This document shows, piece after piece, positions 8,082 to 16,692 of a DNA stretch of 64,000 nucleotides (positions are counted from its first letter, which is position 1; each line of letters begins with the position of its first letter). The DNA comes from a virus. The stretch lies in the IMG/VR virus record IMGVR_UViG_3300023174_000090, positions 47,557 to 111,556 of that record. One strand, 5' to 3'. A program made the translations under genes and the position numbers. The notes below the pieces were generated by a model. It saw only the letters and a program-made list of their open reading frames with translations, had not been told where the DNA came from and searched no databases.

Positions 8082-10646
8082 ATGGGATGGAGAAATATTT
8101 TTTATGATGGTAAAGAAGAATGCATACATTTGTGGACTTGGAATGAATTTGGAAAAAGAATTAAAGTAAAATCCAGTTACAATCCCTATTTGTATGTAGA
8201 AACTCAAAATGCGGATGACGCTACCTCTATTTTTAATACAAAACTTAAAAAACTTACATTTAAAAATCAATTTGAGAGAAGCAAGTATGTAAACGAAACG
8301 CCAATTAAGCGTTTATTTCATAATATATCCTGTGAACAGGATTTTTTATTAACTTATTATAAAGATTCCTCGAATGATCCCGATTTTGGTAATTTTCCAT
8401 TAAAAATTTATCTGTTTGACATCGAAACAGACTCTCGAGGAGCATTTCCTGTCCCAGAAAAGGCGGAAGATCCTATAAATTTGATCACCATTTATGATAC
8501 GATAGAAAAGGTATTTCACACTTGGGGATTGAAACCATATAACCCCAAAGATTCTAATGTCTATTATCATTATTGCACAAGTGAAATTCAACTTATAGAA
8601 GAATTTTTAAAATTTTGGGAGGACGATCCTCCTGATATGTTTGTGGGATGGAATTCAAATGATTTTGATATTCCATATATCATGAATAGAATAATAAATC
8701 TACTCGGAGAAGAAGATGCTCGACGATTATCACCTGTTAAAAAAATTTATTTTAGAGAGAACATAGGAGTAAACAAGTTCGGAAAACAGGTTAACAAGTG
8801 GTATATTAGAGGAATTAGCCTGATCGACTACATGGAGGTATATAAAACCTTTTCTAGAAATGAAAAAGAATCCTATTCTCTGAATTACATATCACAACAT
8901 GAATTAGGGGAAACAAAAACCAATATTGGAACTACAACACTCGCACAGCTGGCAGACAGTGATTGGGATTTATTTGTAGATTACAATATTCAAGATGTTA
9001 GACTTCTCGTTAAACTCGAAGAAACCTTAAAGTTCCTTAAATTGGTTAAAATTCTATCATATAAGGGATTTATTCCATTCGAACAATCGCTTGGAAAGGT
9101 TTCAATGATTACAGGCGCAATTTCAAATCAAGCTTCCAGAGAAAACCTTATTATTCCAACATTTAAAAATGATAATCTGGAAACAGATTATATAGGAGGG
9201 TATGTACACGATCCAGAACGAGGACTTAGCGTTGATGTTATTAGTTATGACGCAAATAGTCTATATCCCAATACAATTATTACATTAAATGTTTCTCCGG
9301 AAACAAAAATTGGAAAAGTAATTTCCAAAGAAAATTCTGAATATGTATTAAAATTAACAACTGGAAAAACAGTTTCATTAAAAGAGGAAGTTTTTAATAA
9401 ACTTTTGATAAAAGAACAATTATCCCTATCCAAACATAACATTTTATATAGTCAAAAATTTAAAGGAGTCATTCCCAAATTTATTGATACTCTATATTCA
9501 GAGCGAGTTGATGCCAAGGATAGAATGTTGGAACTTTCTAAAAAACTCCATACCTTTAAGAATAAGGAAGAAATACAAGAGCAAATTTCCGATTTGGATA
9601 CCATTCAATACACTTATAAAATTTTATTGAATTCAATTTATGGAGTTTTCGGACAGAAATACTCTCCATTTTATGATGTGGATCATGCCGCTAGTATTAC
9701 ACTAACCGGACAGGCTGTTGTTAAGCAAGCTGCTGAAATTATCTCCAAATACGCAATAGATATTGGAGTGGAGTGTACAAAAGAAGATATATATAGATAT
9801 GGCGATACGGATAGTATTTATATATCTATAAATAAAATTCTTAAAAATAATAGAATTGATTTGATTTGTGATAATAAAATTACAGATGGTGCAAAAAAAT
9901 TAATAAATGATATTGGTCAATTGTTAAACACCAATATTAAGGATTGGGCCGAGGAAGAATTGAAATCAACAGATCCTCGATTCATCTTTAAACAAGAATC
10001 TACGTGCGATGTTGCAGTTTTCATGGAAAAGAAGAGATATATTTTACATATTATCGAATCAGAAGGATTAGCTCCTAAAAATCCATTTAAATATGTGGGT
10101 GTCGAAGTTGTGCGTTCTTCGTTCTCAGAACCTACCAAGAAGCTAATTAAAGATGTTATTGAATCCGCTATTCTTTCCAAAGATAAACAACAGTCTGATA
10201 AAATTCTTAAAAACGCATACGAAAAATTTTGCAAAATGCCTATAGAAGATATTTCTTTTAGAACTAAAATTACAGACATTAAAAAACAAATTAATAAAAT
10301 TAGGGATGGAAAAATTGGCTTAGGAACTCCGGTTCACGCAAAAGGTGCTATTTATTTCAATCAAATGCTTGCACATTTGAATTTGGAAGCCAAATATGAA
10401 TCAATATCAAATGGAATAAAAATTAAATGGTTTTATCCCTCAAAAAACACATTCAACTATAATGCAATGTCCTTTATAGATGAATTTCCTACAGAATTTA
10501 CCGATTTGTTTAAAATAAATTTTGAAAAAATGTTCGATAAAAGCGTAACCCCTCCTGTTGAGAGATTATATGATTGTTTGGGGTGGCAACTTCCACAAGT
10601 TACGCAAGAAACAGTAACCGATTTGATTGACTTATTTGGAAATTAA
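8082..10646 (+). CDS. 43: DNA polymerase, family B (T4 gp43-like)
   Basis: 854 aa replicative polymerase with proofreading exonuclease (T4 gp43 is 898 aa). Exo I is LFDIETD (111-117), Exo II VGWNSNDFDIPYI (about 188-200) and Exo III YNIQDVRLL (about 301). Polymerase motif A is DANSLYPNTI (about 390), motif B KILLNSIYGVFG (about 513), motif C YGDTDSIY (about 573), with the KKRY thumb motif near 650. All catalytic acids are present. The C-terminal tail DLIDLFGN resembles the short hydrophobic clamp-binding tail of T4-type polymerases. The ATG directly follows a strong promoter, leaving no leader for a ribosome-binding site. Confidence 0.97.
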   Translation: MGWRNIFYDGKEECIHLWTWNEFGKRIKVKSSYNPYLYVETQNADDATSIFNTKLKKLTFKNQFERSKYVNETPIKRLFHNISCEQDFLLTYYKDSSNDPDFGNFPLKIYLFDIETDSRGAFPVPEKAEDPINLITIYDTIEKVFHTWGLKPYNPKDSNVYYHYCTSEIQLIEEFLKFWEDDPPDMFVGWNSNDFDIPYIMNRIINLLGEEDARRLSPVKKIYFRENIGVNKFGKQVNKWYIRGISLIDYMEVYKTFSRNEKESYSLNYISQHELGETKTNIGTTTLAQLADSDWDLFVDYNIQDVRLLVKLEETLKFLKLVKILSYKGFIPFEQSLGKVSMITGAISNQASRENLIIPTFKNDNLETDYIGGYVHDPERGLSVDVISYDANSLYPNTIITLNVSPETKIGKVISKENSEYVLKLTTGKTVSLKEEVFNKLLIKEQLSLSKHNILYSQKFKGVIPKFIDTLYSERVDAKDRMLELSKKLHTFKNKEEIQEQISDLDTIQYTYKILLNSIYGVFGQKYSPFYDVDHAASITLTGQAVVKQAAEIISKYAIDIGVECTKEDIYRYGDTDSIYISINKILKNNRIDLICDNKITDGAKKLINDIGQLLNTNIKDWAEEELKSTDPRFIFKQESTCDVAVFMEKKRYILHIIESEGLAPKNPFKYVGVEVVRSSFSEPTKKLIKDVIESAILSKDKQQSDKILKNAYEKFCKMPIEDISFRTKITDIKKQINKIRDGKIGLGTPVHAKGAIYFNQMLAHLNLEAKYESISNGIKIKWFYPSKNTFNYNAMSFIDEFPTEFTDLFKINFEKMFDKSVTPPVERLYDCLGWQLPQVTQETVTDLIDLFGN

Positions 10647-10654
10647 TTTAAAAT
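10627..10654 (+). promoter_or_regulatory. Sigma70-like promoter, leaderless geometry
   Basis: TTGACT, 16 nt spacer, TAAAAT; 7 nt from the -10 end to ATG 10662. The -35 lies in the last codons of the polymerase gene. Confidence 0.6.
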
Positions 10655-10661
10655 ATTAAAT

Positions 10662-11315
10662 ATGGAAGTAAAACTAACAAGCATAACACAACCACTAATC
10701 GAGGGTTTGGTAAGTCCGGAAGATTTGATAAGCTATACAGCAAGAGTATCAAATCCTTCGAATCAATTAAATACTGAAACTGCTCCTAAATTATTGAAAT
10801 ATTTGATACAACATAAACATTGGTCTCCATTTGAGCACGTATCATTGACATTTCAGATTGTAACTTCTAGAGCCATAGCCGCACAGATTCTTCGACATAG
10901 GAGCTTTTGTTTTCAGGAATTCAGTCAAAGATATTCAACTAATACTGAACTGGAATCATTTGATGTAAGACAACAGGCGTTAAAAAATAGACAATCTAGT
11001 TCTGAACAATTAGAACTCTCCGAAGATAATATTACGCTTCTTAAAGATTATTTGACAACAGGTGTTAAACTCTATGAAGATCTTATAGAAAAGGGAGCAG
11101 CTAAAGAGTGCGCTAGAATGTTCTTGCCACTGTGTACACAAACAACCTTATTTATGACAGGAACCCTCAGAAGTTGGATACATTACGTGGAAGTTAGAAC
11201 AGATGAAACAACACAGTTAGAACATAGAGAGATTGCCTTGGCTATTAAAGAGGGATTGATTTCTATATTTCCAAATGTTACAGAAGCCTTAGAGTGGACA
11301 GTTGACAAAAACTAA
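10662..11315 (+). CDS. thyX: Flavin-dependent thymidylate synthase ThyX
   Basis: 217 aa. It makes dTMP from dUMP using FAD, NADPH and methylene-tetrahydrofolate. The ThyX signature RHRSFCFQEFSQRY is at 78-91, with the essential Ser at 88 and Arg at 90. W-S-P-F-E-H (54-59) and RSWIHYVEVR with a following E-H-R-E-I-A near the C-terminus are also typical. T4 uses the unrelated Td enzyme, so this is a non-orthologous replacement. With NrdAB, dUTPase and dNMP kinase it completes a thymidine nucleotide route. Confidence 0.95.
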   Translation: MEVKLTSITQPLIEGLVSPEDLISYTARVSNPSNQLNTETAPKLLKYLIQHKHWSPFEHVSLTFQIVTSRAIAAQILRHRSFCFQEFSQRYSTNTELESFDVRQQALKNRQSSSEQLELSEDNITLLKDYLTTGVKLYEDLIEKGAAKECARMFLPLCTQTTLFMTGTLRSWIHYVEVRTDETTQLEHREIALAIKEGLISIFPNVTEALEWTVDKN

Positions 11316-11329
11316 TTGTGTGTTAAATT
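11302..11329 (+). promoter_or_regulatory. Sigma70-like promoter
   Basis: TTGACA, 16 nt spacer, TGTTAAATT (extended -10); 10 nt to ATG 11340. The -35 is inside the thyX 3' end and the spacer holds the thyX stop. Confidence 0.65.
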
Positions 11330-11339
11330 ATATACGAAT

Positions 11340-11726
11340 ATGGAAACACAAAATCTCATAACAATCCTAGACAATGTCGGCAGAACAATTTTAGGCGAAG
11401 TAAACGCAGAACTTACAAATGATAGCGTTCTAGTTATCAAAAATGCAGTTGTTTTGCATGTAAAAGAACATGATGGTGGAAGAGTATCGATTCAACTACT
11501 TCCTATCTTCTTTAGAGAATTCTTTGCAGACAAAACATCTGATTACAATATTTTCTACAAAAAGACTAATATTTCAGAAACAGATATTACAGCATATGAT
11601 TTTAGATTGTTGGGTCAATACGGTCAAATGTTTAATAAGTCCAATACGTTTGTTGCACCAACTCCACAAGCAAATCAAGGAGAAGCTCAAAATAAACCAT
11701 CTGTGATCAATTTATTTGACGAATAA
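11340..11726 (+). CDS. Conserved phage protein of unknown function
   Basis: 128 aa from ATG 11340. An in-frame TTG 24 nt upstream lies in the promoter and is rejected. The N-terminal part (TILDNVGRTILGEV, NAVVLHVKE, VSIQLLPIFFREFF) looks like an RNA-binding Sm-like or small beta-barrel domain, followed by a polar tail rich in Gln and Asn ending SVINLFDE. It lies alone between two promoters and is followed by a terminator. Function is not recognised. Confidence 0.7.
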   Translation: METQNLITILDNVGRTILGEVNAELTNDSVLVIKNAVVLHVKEHDGGRVSIQLLPIFFREFFADKTSDYNIFYKKTNISETDITAYDFRLLGQYGQMFNKSNTFVAPTPQANQGEAQNKPSVINLFDE

Positions 11727-11750
11727 GGAAAAAAGACACAGTAAAAACAA

Positions 11751-11786
11751 AAAATCCCGAAAGTTGTTTGACTTTTGGGATTTTTT
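11751..11786 (+). terminator. Intrinsic terminator
   Basis: Stem arms 11751-11764 and 11771-11784 (14 bp with one G-U pair), loop TGTTTG, and a T-run forming the 3' end of the stem. It closes the 11340-11726 transcript. The -35 of the uvsX promoter lies inside its loop and second arm. Confidence 0.85.
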
Positions 11787-11796
11787 ATTGTATTAT
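11768..11796 (+). promoter_or_regulatory. Sigma70-like promoter of uvsX, nested in a terminator
   Basis: TTGACT in the terminator loop and arm, 17 nt spacer, TATTAT just after the T-run; 12 nt to ATG 11809, with no Shine-Dalgarno sequence. Confidence 0.7.
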
Positions 11797-11808
11797 TAAA
11801 TTCTAATT

Positions 11809-12900
11809 ATGGCTAAGAAAAAAACAGAAGACGAACAACTAAAATCCGGTGATATTTCAGATGCTTTTAAAATTTTGGATGATTTAAATCCAGATGCACA
11901 GTTTTTGGACGAAAACACATTATCCACGGTAAATGAATGGGTAGACACGGGATCGATGGCATTGAATGCTATTATTTCCGGATCTTTATATGGCGGAATC
12001 CCCATGGGAAGAATTATCGGCTTCGCAGGACCAACTTCTTGCGGAAAAACCTTAATGGTAAATAAAATTATGGCAAATGCACAAAAAAAGGGAATGCATG
12101 TTGTCTATTTTGACACTGAAAATGCACTTGATAAAGATACCGCACAATCTTTAGGATGTGATCCATCAAAAATCAAACACTGTCCGATAGAAATCATCGA
12201 AGAATGTAGAAATCAAATTGTTAAATTTTTAAAATCTGTTGTAGATAATGGATTGCAGGGTAAAATTCTACTTGCAATTGATTCTTTGGGCAACCTGATC
12301 TCTTCAAGAGAAGCCAAAATAATCGAGGATGGAAAGGATTCTGCCGACATGGGAGCAAGAGCAGTCAGCTTAAAAAGCATGCTTAGGGCAATCACCCACG
12401 CAGCCGCAAAAGCAAACTGTCCTGTAATTTTTACCAATCACACTTATGATAATCCCGGAGCATTGTATCCAACGCTTGTTAAAAGCCAATCTGGAGGCTC
12501 TGGACCGCTCTATATGTCGTCTGTACTCGTTCAGATGGCAACAAAGCAGGAGAGAGTTGGTAAATCGGATAACAAAAACGCATCCGATGAAACAACACCA
12601 CTTTCTAAAGACGTAAATGGACTTACAATGCGAGCACTCACAACAAAAAATCGATTCGTACCACCATTTTTGGAAGTCGAAATGTATTTAAATTTCAGAA
12701 CCGGACTTTCTAAATATTCTGGACTCTTGGAAATGGCAGAAGGATATGGAGTAATTTCAAAACAAGGACATCGCTATGTTTTAGGTGAAGAGGTTTTGGG
12801 ATTTTACAAAGATTTCAAAGATAATAACGAAATTTGGGCTAGAATTCTACCTCTATTGGAAGAAAAATTAAAATCTGAGCTTAAATTTAAAAAAGAATAA
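11809..12900 (+). CDS. uvsX: UvsX/RecA-like recombinase
   Basis: 363 aa, near the length of T4 UvsX (about 390). Walker A is GPTSCGKT (74-81), VVYFDTENALD is near 98-108 with the catalytic Glu, and Walker B is ILLAIDSLGN (153-162). VIFTNHTYDNP and a Gly/Ser-rich SQSGGSGPLYMSS are the switch and DNA-loop region. It catalyses strand exchange on gp32-coated ssDNA and starts recombination-dependent replication. The end is Lys/Glu-rich (EEKLKSELKFKKE). It lies next to the gp41 helicase gene, as expected for a replication-recombination block. Confidence 0.95.
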   Translation: MAKKKTEDEQLKSGDISDAFKILDDLNPDAQFLDENTLSTVNEWVDTGSMALNAIISGSLYGGIPMGRIIGFAGPTSCGKTLMVNKIMANAQKKGMHVVYFDTENALDKDTAQSLGCDPSKIKHCPIEIIEECRNQIVKFLKSVVDNGLQGKILLAIDSLGNLISSREAKIIEDGKDSADMGARAVSLKSMLRAITHAAAKANCPVIFTNHTYDNPGALYPTLVKSQSGGSGPLYMSSVLVQMATKQERVGKSDNKNASDETTPLSKDVNGLTMRALTTKNRFVPPFLEVEMYLNFRTGLSKYSGLLEMAEGYGVISKQGHRYVLGEEVLGFYKDFKDNNEIWARILPLLEEKLKSELKFKKE

Positions 12901-12907
12901 AAAAGTA

Positions 12908-12936
12908 TTGATCTATTCTTCTGGACCATGTATAGT
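12908..12936 (+). promoter_or_regulatory. Sigma70-like promoter, leaderless geometry
   Basis: TTGATC, 17 nt spacer, TATAGT; 6 nt to ATG 12943. An upstream in-frame ATG at 12928 would overlap the -10, which argues for the 12943 start. Confidence 0.7.
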
Positions 12937-12942
12937 CCTTAT

Positions 12943-14325
12943 ATGAATAATACAATATCTATGGATTTTGATCTCTTTGAGAGAGTCTTAATATACAACT
13001 CTCTCATTGATCAAAACTATTTAGAAACTATTGTAGAACATATCAAGCCTTCATATTTCAAAAATAAAGAAATACGAACTGTTGTCGAGTGTTTATTAAA
13101 ATTTTACCATAATTTTGGTAAAATTCCTAATAATACTGAGTTAAAAACTCATATGACCGTCGATGAAGAGCGACAAGCACTTAAATCAGTAGCATTGGGG
13201 TTCAATCAAATTGATAAAACATATGATAAGGAAGTTTTATTAAAAAATACTGAAAGATTTATTAGGGAAAAGGCGGTTTTAAATACCGTTGTCAAAACAT
13301 CCGTTGATGTAAACTCCGGAACATTCAATACTGCTCAGATTTTGGCAGATTTTGAAAAGGCTTGTAATATTTCTTTGGTTGAAAGTTTGGGATTGGATTA
13401 TTTCAATTCTATCGATAAACATTGCGATGACCTTTTAAAGGTTTCTAAGACTCTTTCAACTGGATGGAAGTGGTTGGATGATAAAATTGGAGGAGGTTTT
13501 CTAGCAGAGGGCAAGGCTCTTTATGTTTTTTATGGAGTTACCAATGTAGGCAAATCCATATTTTTAGGAAACGTTGCATCCAATATTTTAAACCAAGACA
13601 AAACGGTGCTTCTAATCTCATTGGAGATGTCTGAGCAGGTATATGCTACTCGAATGAGTTCAAACTTGTCACAAATTGCAATGGCAGATTTGTCTACTAA
13701 TATTAACCCCCTCAAAAAAGAGTTGGGAATATATAAAACAAATCATAAAAATTCTAAATTAATTATTAAAGAATTTCCCCCACAATCAATCACGCCAAAT
13801 CAGATTAAAGTATATATTGAAAGATTGGTTAGAAAGGGAATATCTCCAGATGTTATAGTGATTGACTATTTAAATCTAATTGCGGCTCCTGAAAGGGGAA
13901 AGAATTCATATGAATCTATTAAAGCAGTCACAGAACAAATTAGAGCATTGTCATATCATTTTAATTGTCCAGTAGTCAGCGCAACTCAAACAAACAGAAG
14001 TGCGTATGGAGAAGCTAACCCCGGACTGGAAACAATGAGCGAATCTATGGGATTGGCGCATACAGCAGATGCACAATTTTCAATCTGGAGCGAGGAGGGC
14101 GACATTGAATTAGGACAAATACATCTGGGAGTGAATAAAAATAGATTTGGTCCTATTGGAGCACATACTACCTTGGAAATTGACTACCCAACATTAACCC
14201 TTCGAGATTCTAGCAACGCTACAGTCGAATTGACGAATAAATTAAACAATAAAATATCATCCTCTATAACTTCTTCTAGTCTATCCGATACGTTTGATCT
14301 AATAGAGGGGTTGGATATTGATTGA
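12943..14325 (+). CDS. 41: Replicative DNA helicase (T4 gp41/DnaB-like)
   Basis: 460 aa from ATG 12943 (T4 gp41 is 475 aa). The N-terminal helical domain spans about 1-150. The RecA-like domain starts at STGWKWLDDKIGGGF and carries Walker A GVTNVGKS (198-205), LISLEMSEQVYATRM, Walker B DVIVIDYLNLI (about 304-314) and sensor SATQTNRSA (near 348). It unwinds the fork as a hexamer on the lagging strand. The C-terminal tail is Ser/Thr-rich. A longer form from ATG 12928 is possible only if transcription starts further upstream. Confidence 0.95.
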   Translation: MNNTISMDFDLFERVLIYNSLIDQNYLETIVEHIKPSYFKNKEIRTVVECLLKFYHNFGKIPNNTELKTHMTVDEERQALKSVALGFNQIDKTYDKEVLLKNTERFIREKAVLNTVVKTSVDVNSGTFNTAQILADFEKACNISLVESLGLDYFNSIDKHCDDLLKVSKTLSTGWKWLDDKIGGGFLAEGKALYVFYGVTNVGKSIFLGNVASNILNQDKTVLLISLEMSEQVYATRMSSNLSQIAMADLSTNINPLKKELGIYKTNHKNSKLIIKEFPPQSITPNQIKVYIERLVRKGISPDVIVIDYLNLIAAPERGKNSYESIKAVTEQIRALSYHFNCPVVSATQTNRSAYGEANPGLETMSESMGLAHTADAQFSIWSEEGDIELGQIHLGVNKNRFGPIGAHTTLEIDYPTLTLRDSSNATVELTNKLNNKISSSITSSSLSDTFDLIEGLDID

Positions 14326-14336
14326 TTTTTAAGTTA

Positions 14337-14363
14337 TTACAAATAAATATGCTTTTATATAGT
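14337..14363 (+). promoter_or_regulatory. Candidate sigma70-like promoter
   Basis: TTACAA, 15 nt spacer (short), TATAGT; 6 nt to ATG 14370, the same geometry as the stronger promoters. Confidence 0.45.
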
Positions 14364-14369
14364 ATATTT

Positions 14370-14672
14370 ATGATAATAACTTCAACTCAACAAATAGAGG
14401 AAATGATAAATCCTTCAAATGCATTAGATATGACAGAATTTGAAGATACAACTTTAAAACTTGGTTCTTTTGTATGCATTGCAAAGAAAAAAAAGTTTAA
14501 TTTTTTAAATTTTTTAAAATTAATACTAGAAGATGAAAAAACACAAAAAATATATTTTAATTTATTGGGAGAAACCAATATTCAACTTATTATTAGAGCA
14601 TATTTAAATAGTACGCCAAACGTATATAAAAAGATTTTTAGATCAAAATTTAACCATAAAAATAAAAATTGA
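14370..14672 (+). CDS. Hypothetical protein in replication cluster
   Basis: 100 aa from ATG 14370; the frame is open upstream to TTG 14322, but the promoter-like element lies in that extension. The N-terminal half is acidic (EEMINPSNALDMTEFED), followed by a Lys-rich patch (AKKKKFN) and a basic C-terminus. It lies between gp41 and a possible helicase loader. Function is not recognised. Confidence 0.6.
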   Translation: MIITSTQQIEEMINPSNALDMTEFEDTTLKLGSFVCIAKKKKFNFLNFLKLILEDEKTQKIYFNLLGETNIQLIIRAYLNSTPNVYKKIFRSKFNHKNKN

Positions 14673-15328
14673 ATACAAAATTAACTGAAACAGAAAAAAA
14701 AATTTACAATACACATTTGAAATATTCCAGAAATGGACAGGCATACACGCCTAGAAAAGATTTCTCCGGTCTGGATGCTTCTACTATACTGTTTTTAAAA
14801 AAAATAAATATATTCTTCGGGAAATTTGAACATATTTCTTGCGAAGATTACTTTAAAGCCCCTCTATTGCTTCATCCGGATGAAAAATATCCACATTTGG
14901 GATATTTTATAACAAGACCCGCAATTAAAACATACTCATTGGCAATGAAAAAGCTTGAAGATGAGTCGCCTGAAAATCAAATAGAAAAAATAAAAGAAAG
15001 TATTAGATTTATAACAATGTTCTGCCTTCAAAATAGGATCAATATAGATCAGTATTTGGATCATAGAACATTCAACATGCCCACTTGGATGCAACACTAC
15101 AGAGAACATACCGTAAATCCATATGCACTGATAGGAGTTGGAAGTTTAGATAGATTTTTAATGCTACAAGAAGATGAGAAGGCATTATGGGCTGGAAATT
15201 TTTTTGAAAAATATGATACTTTTCGTATAAGGTTTTACAATTCAAAGAAAACAAAAGAACTTGTAACTGAAGCCTACTCCCGAATGAAAATTTTTTTAAA
15301 AAAAGAGTTGCAATTTAAAACTACTTGA
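14669..15328 (+). CDS. Conserved protein upstream of gp32; possible gp59-like helicase loader
   Basis: 219 aa, helix-rich. A TTG start (TTGA overlapping the previous stop) is the only start compatible with the full conserved N-terminus (YSRNGQAYTPRKDFSGLD). Other recognisable stretches are FKAPLLLHPDEKYP, RPAIKTYSLAMKKL and MPTWMQHYREHTVNPY. Length and position just before gp32 equal those of T4 gp59 (217 aa), which loads gp41 on gp32-covered forks. Sequence similarity to gp59 cannot be shown by eye, so the role is inferred from context. Confidence 0.6.
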   Translation: MNTKLTETEKKIYNTHLKYSRNGQAYTPRKDFSGLDASTILFLKKINIFFGKFEHISCEDYFKAPLLLHPDEKYPHLGYFITRPAIKTYSLAMKKLEDESPENQIEKIKESIRFITMFCLQNRINIDQYLDHRTFNMPTWMQHYREHTVNPYALIGVGSLDRFLMLQEDEKALWAGNFFEKYDTFRIRFYNSKKTKELVTEAYSRMKIFLKKELQFKTT

Positions 15329-15336
15329 TGTAATAT
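15308..15336 (+). promoter_or_regulatory. Sigma70-like promoter of gp32
   Basis: TTGCAA, 17 nt spacer, TAATAT; 20 nt to ATG 15357, so a leader of about 13 nt without a Shine-Dalgarno sequence. Confidence 0.6.
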
Positions 15337-15356
15337 TATAGCCTAATCTAACAAAT

Positions 15357-16205
15357 ATGAAATATTCAAACAATCTATTCGAATCTATTAAAGATGCGTT
15401 CAACAAAAAAACAAATGGAGAAAATGCAGCTTATAAGGATTTTTTGAAGCTTGAAGCAGGAAATACCTATGTGGTTCGCCTTGTTCCAAACATCAAGAAC
15501 CCTGATAGAACTATTTTCCATTATTTTCACCACATTTGGAAGAGCATTCATAATGGACAATACGTTTCCGTATTGTGTCCTAACACTTACGGGGAAAGCT
15601 GCCCGATTGATGAGTATCGTTCCAAAATCTACGCAACCAAAAACGAATCTTTGATTGAAAAGACAAAGCCCCTGAAGAGAAACGAGAATTGGCTTTGCAA
15701 TGCTTACGTCATCAAAGACCCCACAAACCCTGAAAACCAAGGAGCACTGAAGGTTCTGCGCTTTGGAAAACAACTTTTCGAAGTTATCTCCTCTGCAATT
15801 AGCGGCGACGATTCTGAAGAGTTTGGTGCAAAGATTTTTGACCTCTCTGAAAACGGTTGCAGCCTTAGAATCAAGGTAGAAACCAATGAAGGCGGTTATC
15901 CTAAGTACACCGCATCTCGATTTATGACTCCGTGCGCTGTTGAGGGATTGGAGAACTTGGAAGAAGTGTACGAGGCGGCAAAAGAACTTGACGCCGTTTT
16001 CGAGAGCAAGTCGAAAAAGGAAATCCAAGATCTTCTTAACCTGCATTTCTTGGGCAAAGATCGAGAAGAAGAAAAGAACACTGTAGTTGAGAAGGAAGAG
16101 GAAATCGATGTTCCGATTACATCTCAAACAGAGACATATATCGAGCGAGATGCCACTATTTCAGATAGTGACGATAAAATTCAAGATATTTTGAAGGATC
16201 TGTAA
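15357..16205 (+). CDS. 32: Single-stranded DNA-binding protein (T4 gp32-like)
   Basis: 282 aa (T4 gp32 is 301). The OB-fold core is recognisable from NAYVIKDPTNPENQG and LRFGKQLFEVI, which align with T4 gp32. In the zinc region (His 58/59, Cys 74, Cys 82) the fourth T4 ligand Cys is replaced by Asp 85 (SCPIDEY). The tail is acidic and ends KIQDILKDL, like the protein-interaction tail of T4 (LDDLLNDL). The gene uses more G/C-ending codons than its neighbours, as expected for a very abundant protein. It coats ssDNA and coordinates UvsX, helicase loading and polymerase. Confidence 0.93.
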   Translation: MKYSNNLFESIKDAFNKKTNGENAAYKDFLKLEAGNTYVVRLVPNIKNPDRTIFHYFHHIWKSIHNGQYVSVLCPNTYGESCPIDEYRSKIYATKNESLIEKTKPLKRNENWLCNAYVIKDPTNPENQGALKVLRFGKQLFEVISSAISGDDSEEFGAKIFDLSENGCSLRIKVETNEGGYPKYTASRFMTPCAVEGLENLEEVYEAAKELDAVFESKSKKEIQDLLNLHFLGKDREEEKNTVVEKEEEIDVPITSQTETYIERDATISDSDDKIQDILKDL

Positions 16206-16209
16206 TTAA

Positions 16210-16692
16210 ATGAATAAAGAAGACGCATATGAAGCAGCACTGTTGGCGAAAATGGTCGGTTCACACCTTATGGGTGTGGATCGACTAACTTCAGAGAGAA
16301 CCAGTAATCCTGCAAATAAAATTAATATAGAAAATTTTATCGCTCCTCTCATTGGGAAACAATCACAACCTTCTAATTTTATTGACCCTAATAGTGTATC
16401 TCCTGATATGCTGAAGGCATATGAAAATGTAAACCAGATTGCACTTCAAACTATTCCAGACCCTATTCAAAATTTTACAAGTGCTCCTGCAAATTTTGAA
16501 ATTCCAAAAATTGAAAACATTTCAAATCAAAATATGGGTTCAAATGTTAAAATTTCTTCAAAAAATAAAGAAAATACTAAGGAATTTTTTGTAGATAAAA
16601 AAGATATAACACAGATGAAAACTTCATTAAAAAATATTGAAAAAATTCTTTCCAATATGTATAATTTAATGAAAACCAATGCTGATGTATAA
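16210..16692 (+). CDS. Hypothetical protein between gp32 and clamp
   Basis: 160 aa. Helical N-terminus (MNKEDAYEAALLAKMVGSHLMG), Pro/Asn-rich middle, and a C-terminal segment with heptad-like spacing (ITQMKTSLKNIEKILSNMYNLM) that could form a coiled coil. It starts 4 nt after gp32 and overlaps the clamp gene start, so it is probably co-translated with both. Function is not recognised. Confidence 0.7.
   Translation: MNKEDAYEAALLAKMVGSHLMGVDRLTSERTSNPANKINIENFIAPLIGKQSQPSNFIDPNSVSPDMLKAYENVNQIALQTIPDPIQNFTSAPANFEIPKIENISNQNMGSNVKISSKNKENTKEFFVDKKDITQMKTSLKNIEKILSNMYNLMKTNADV

Noticed and set aside
15375-16127. 250-aa open frame on the minus strand
   Set aside because: Fully antisense to gp32, whose homology and codon use are clear; the antisense frame is a by-product of its codon bias.
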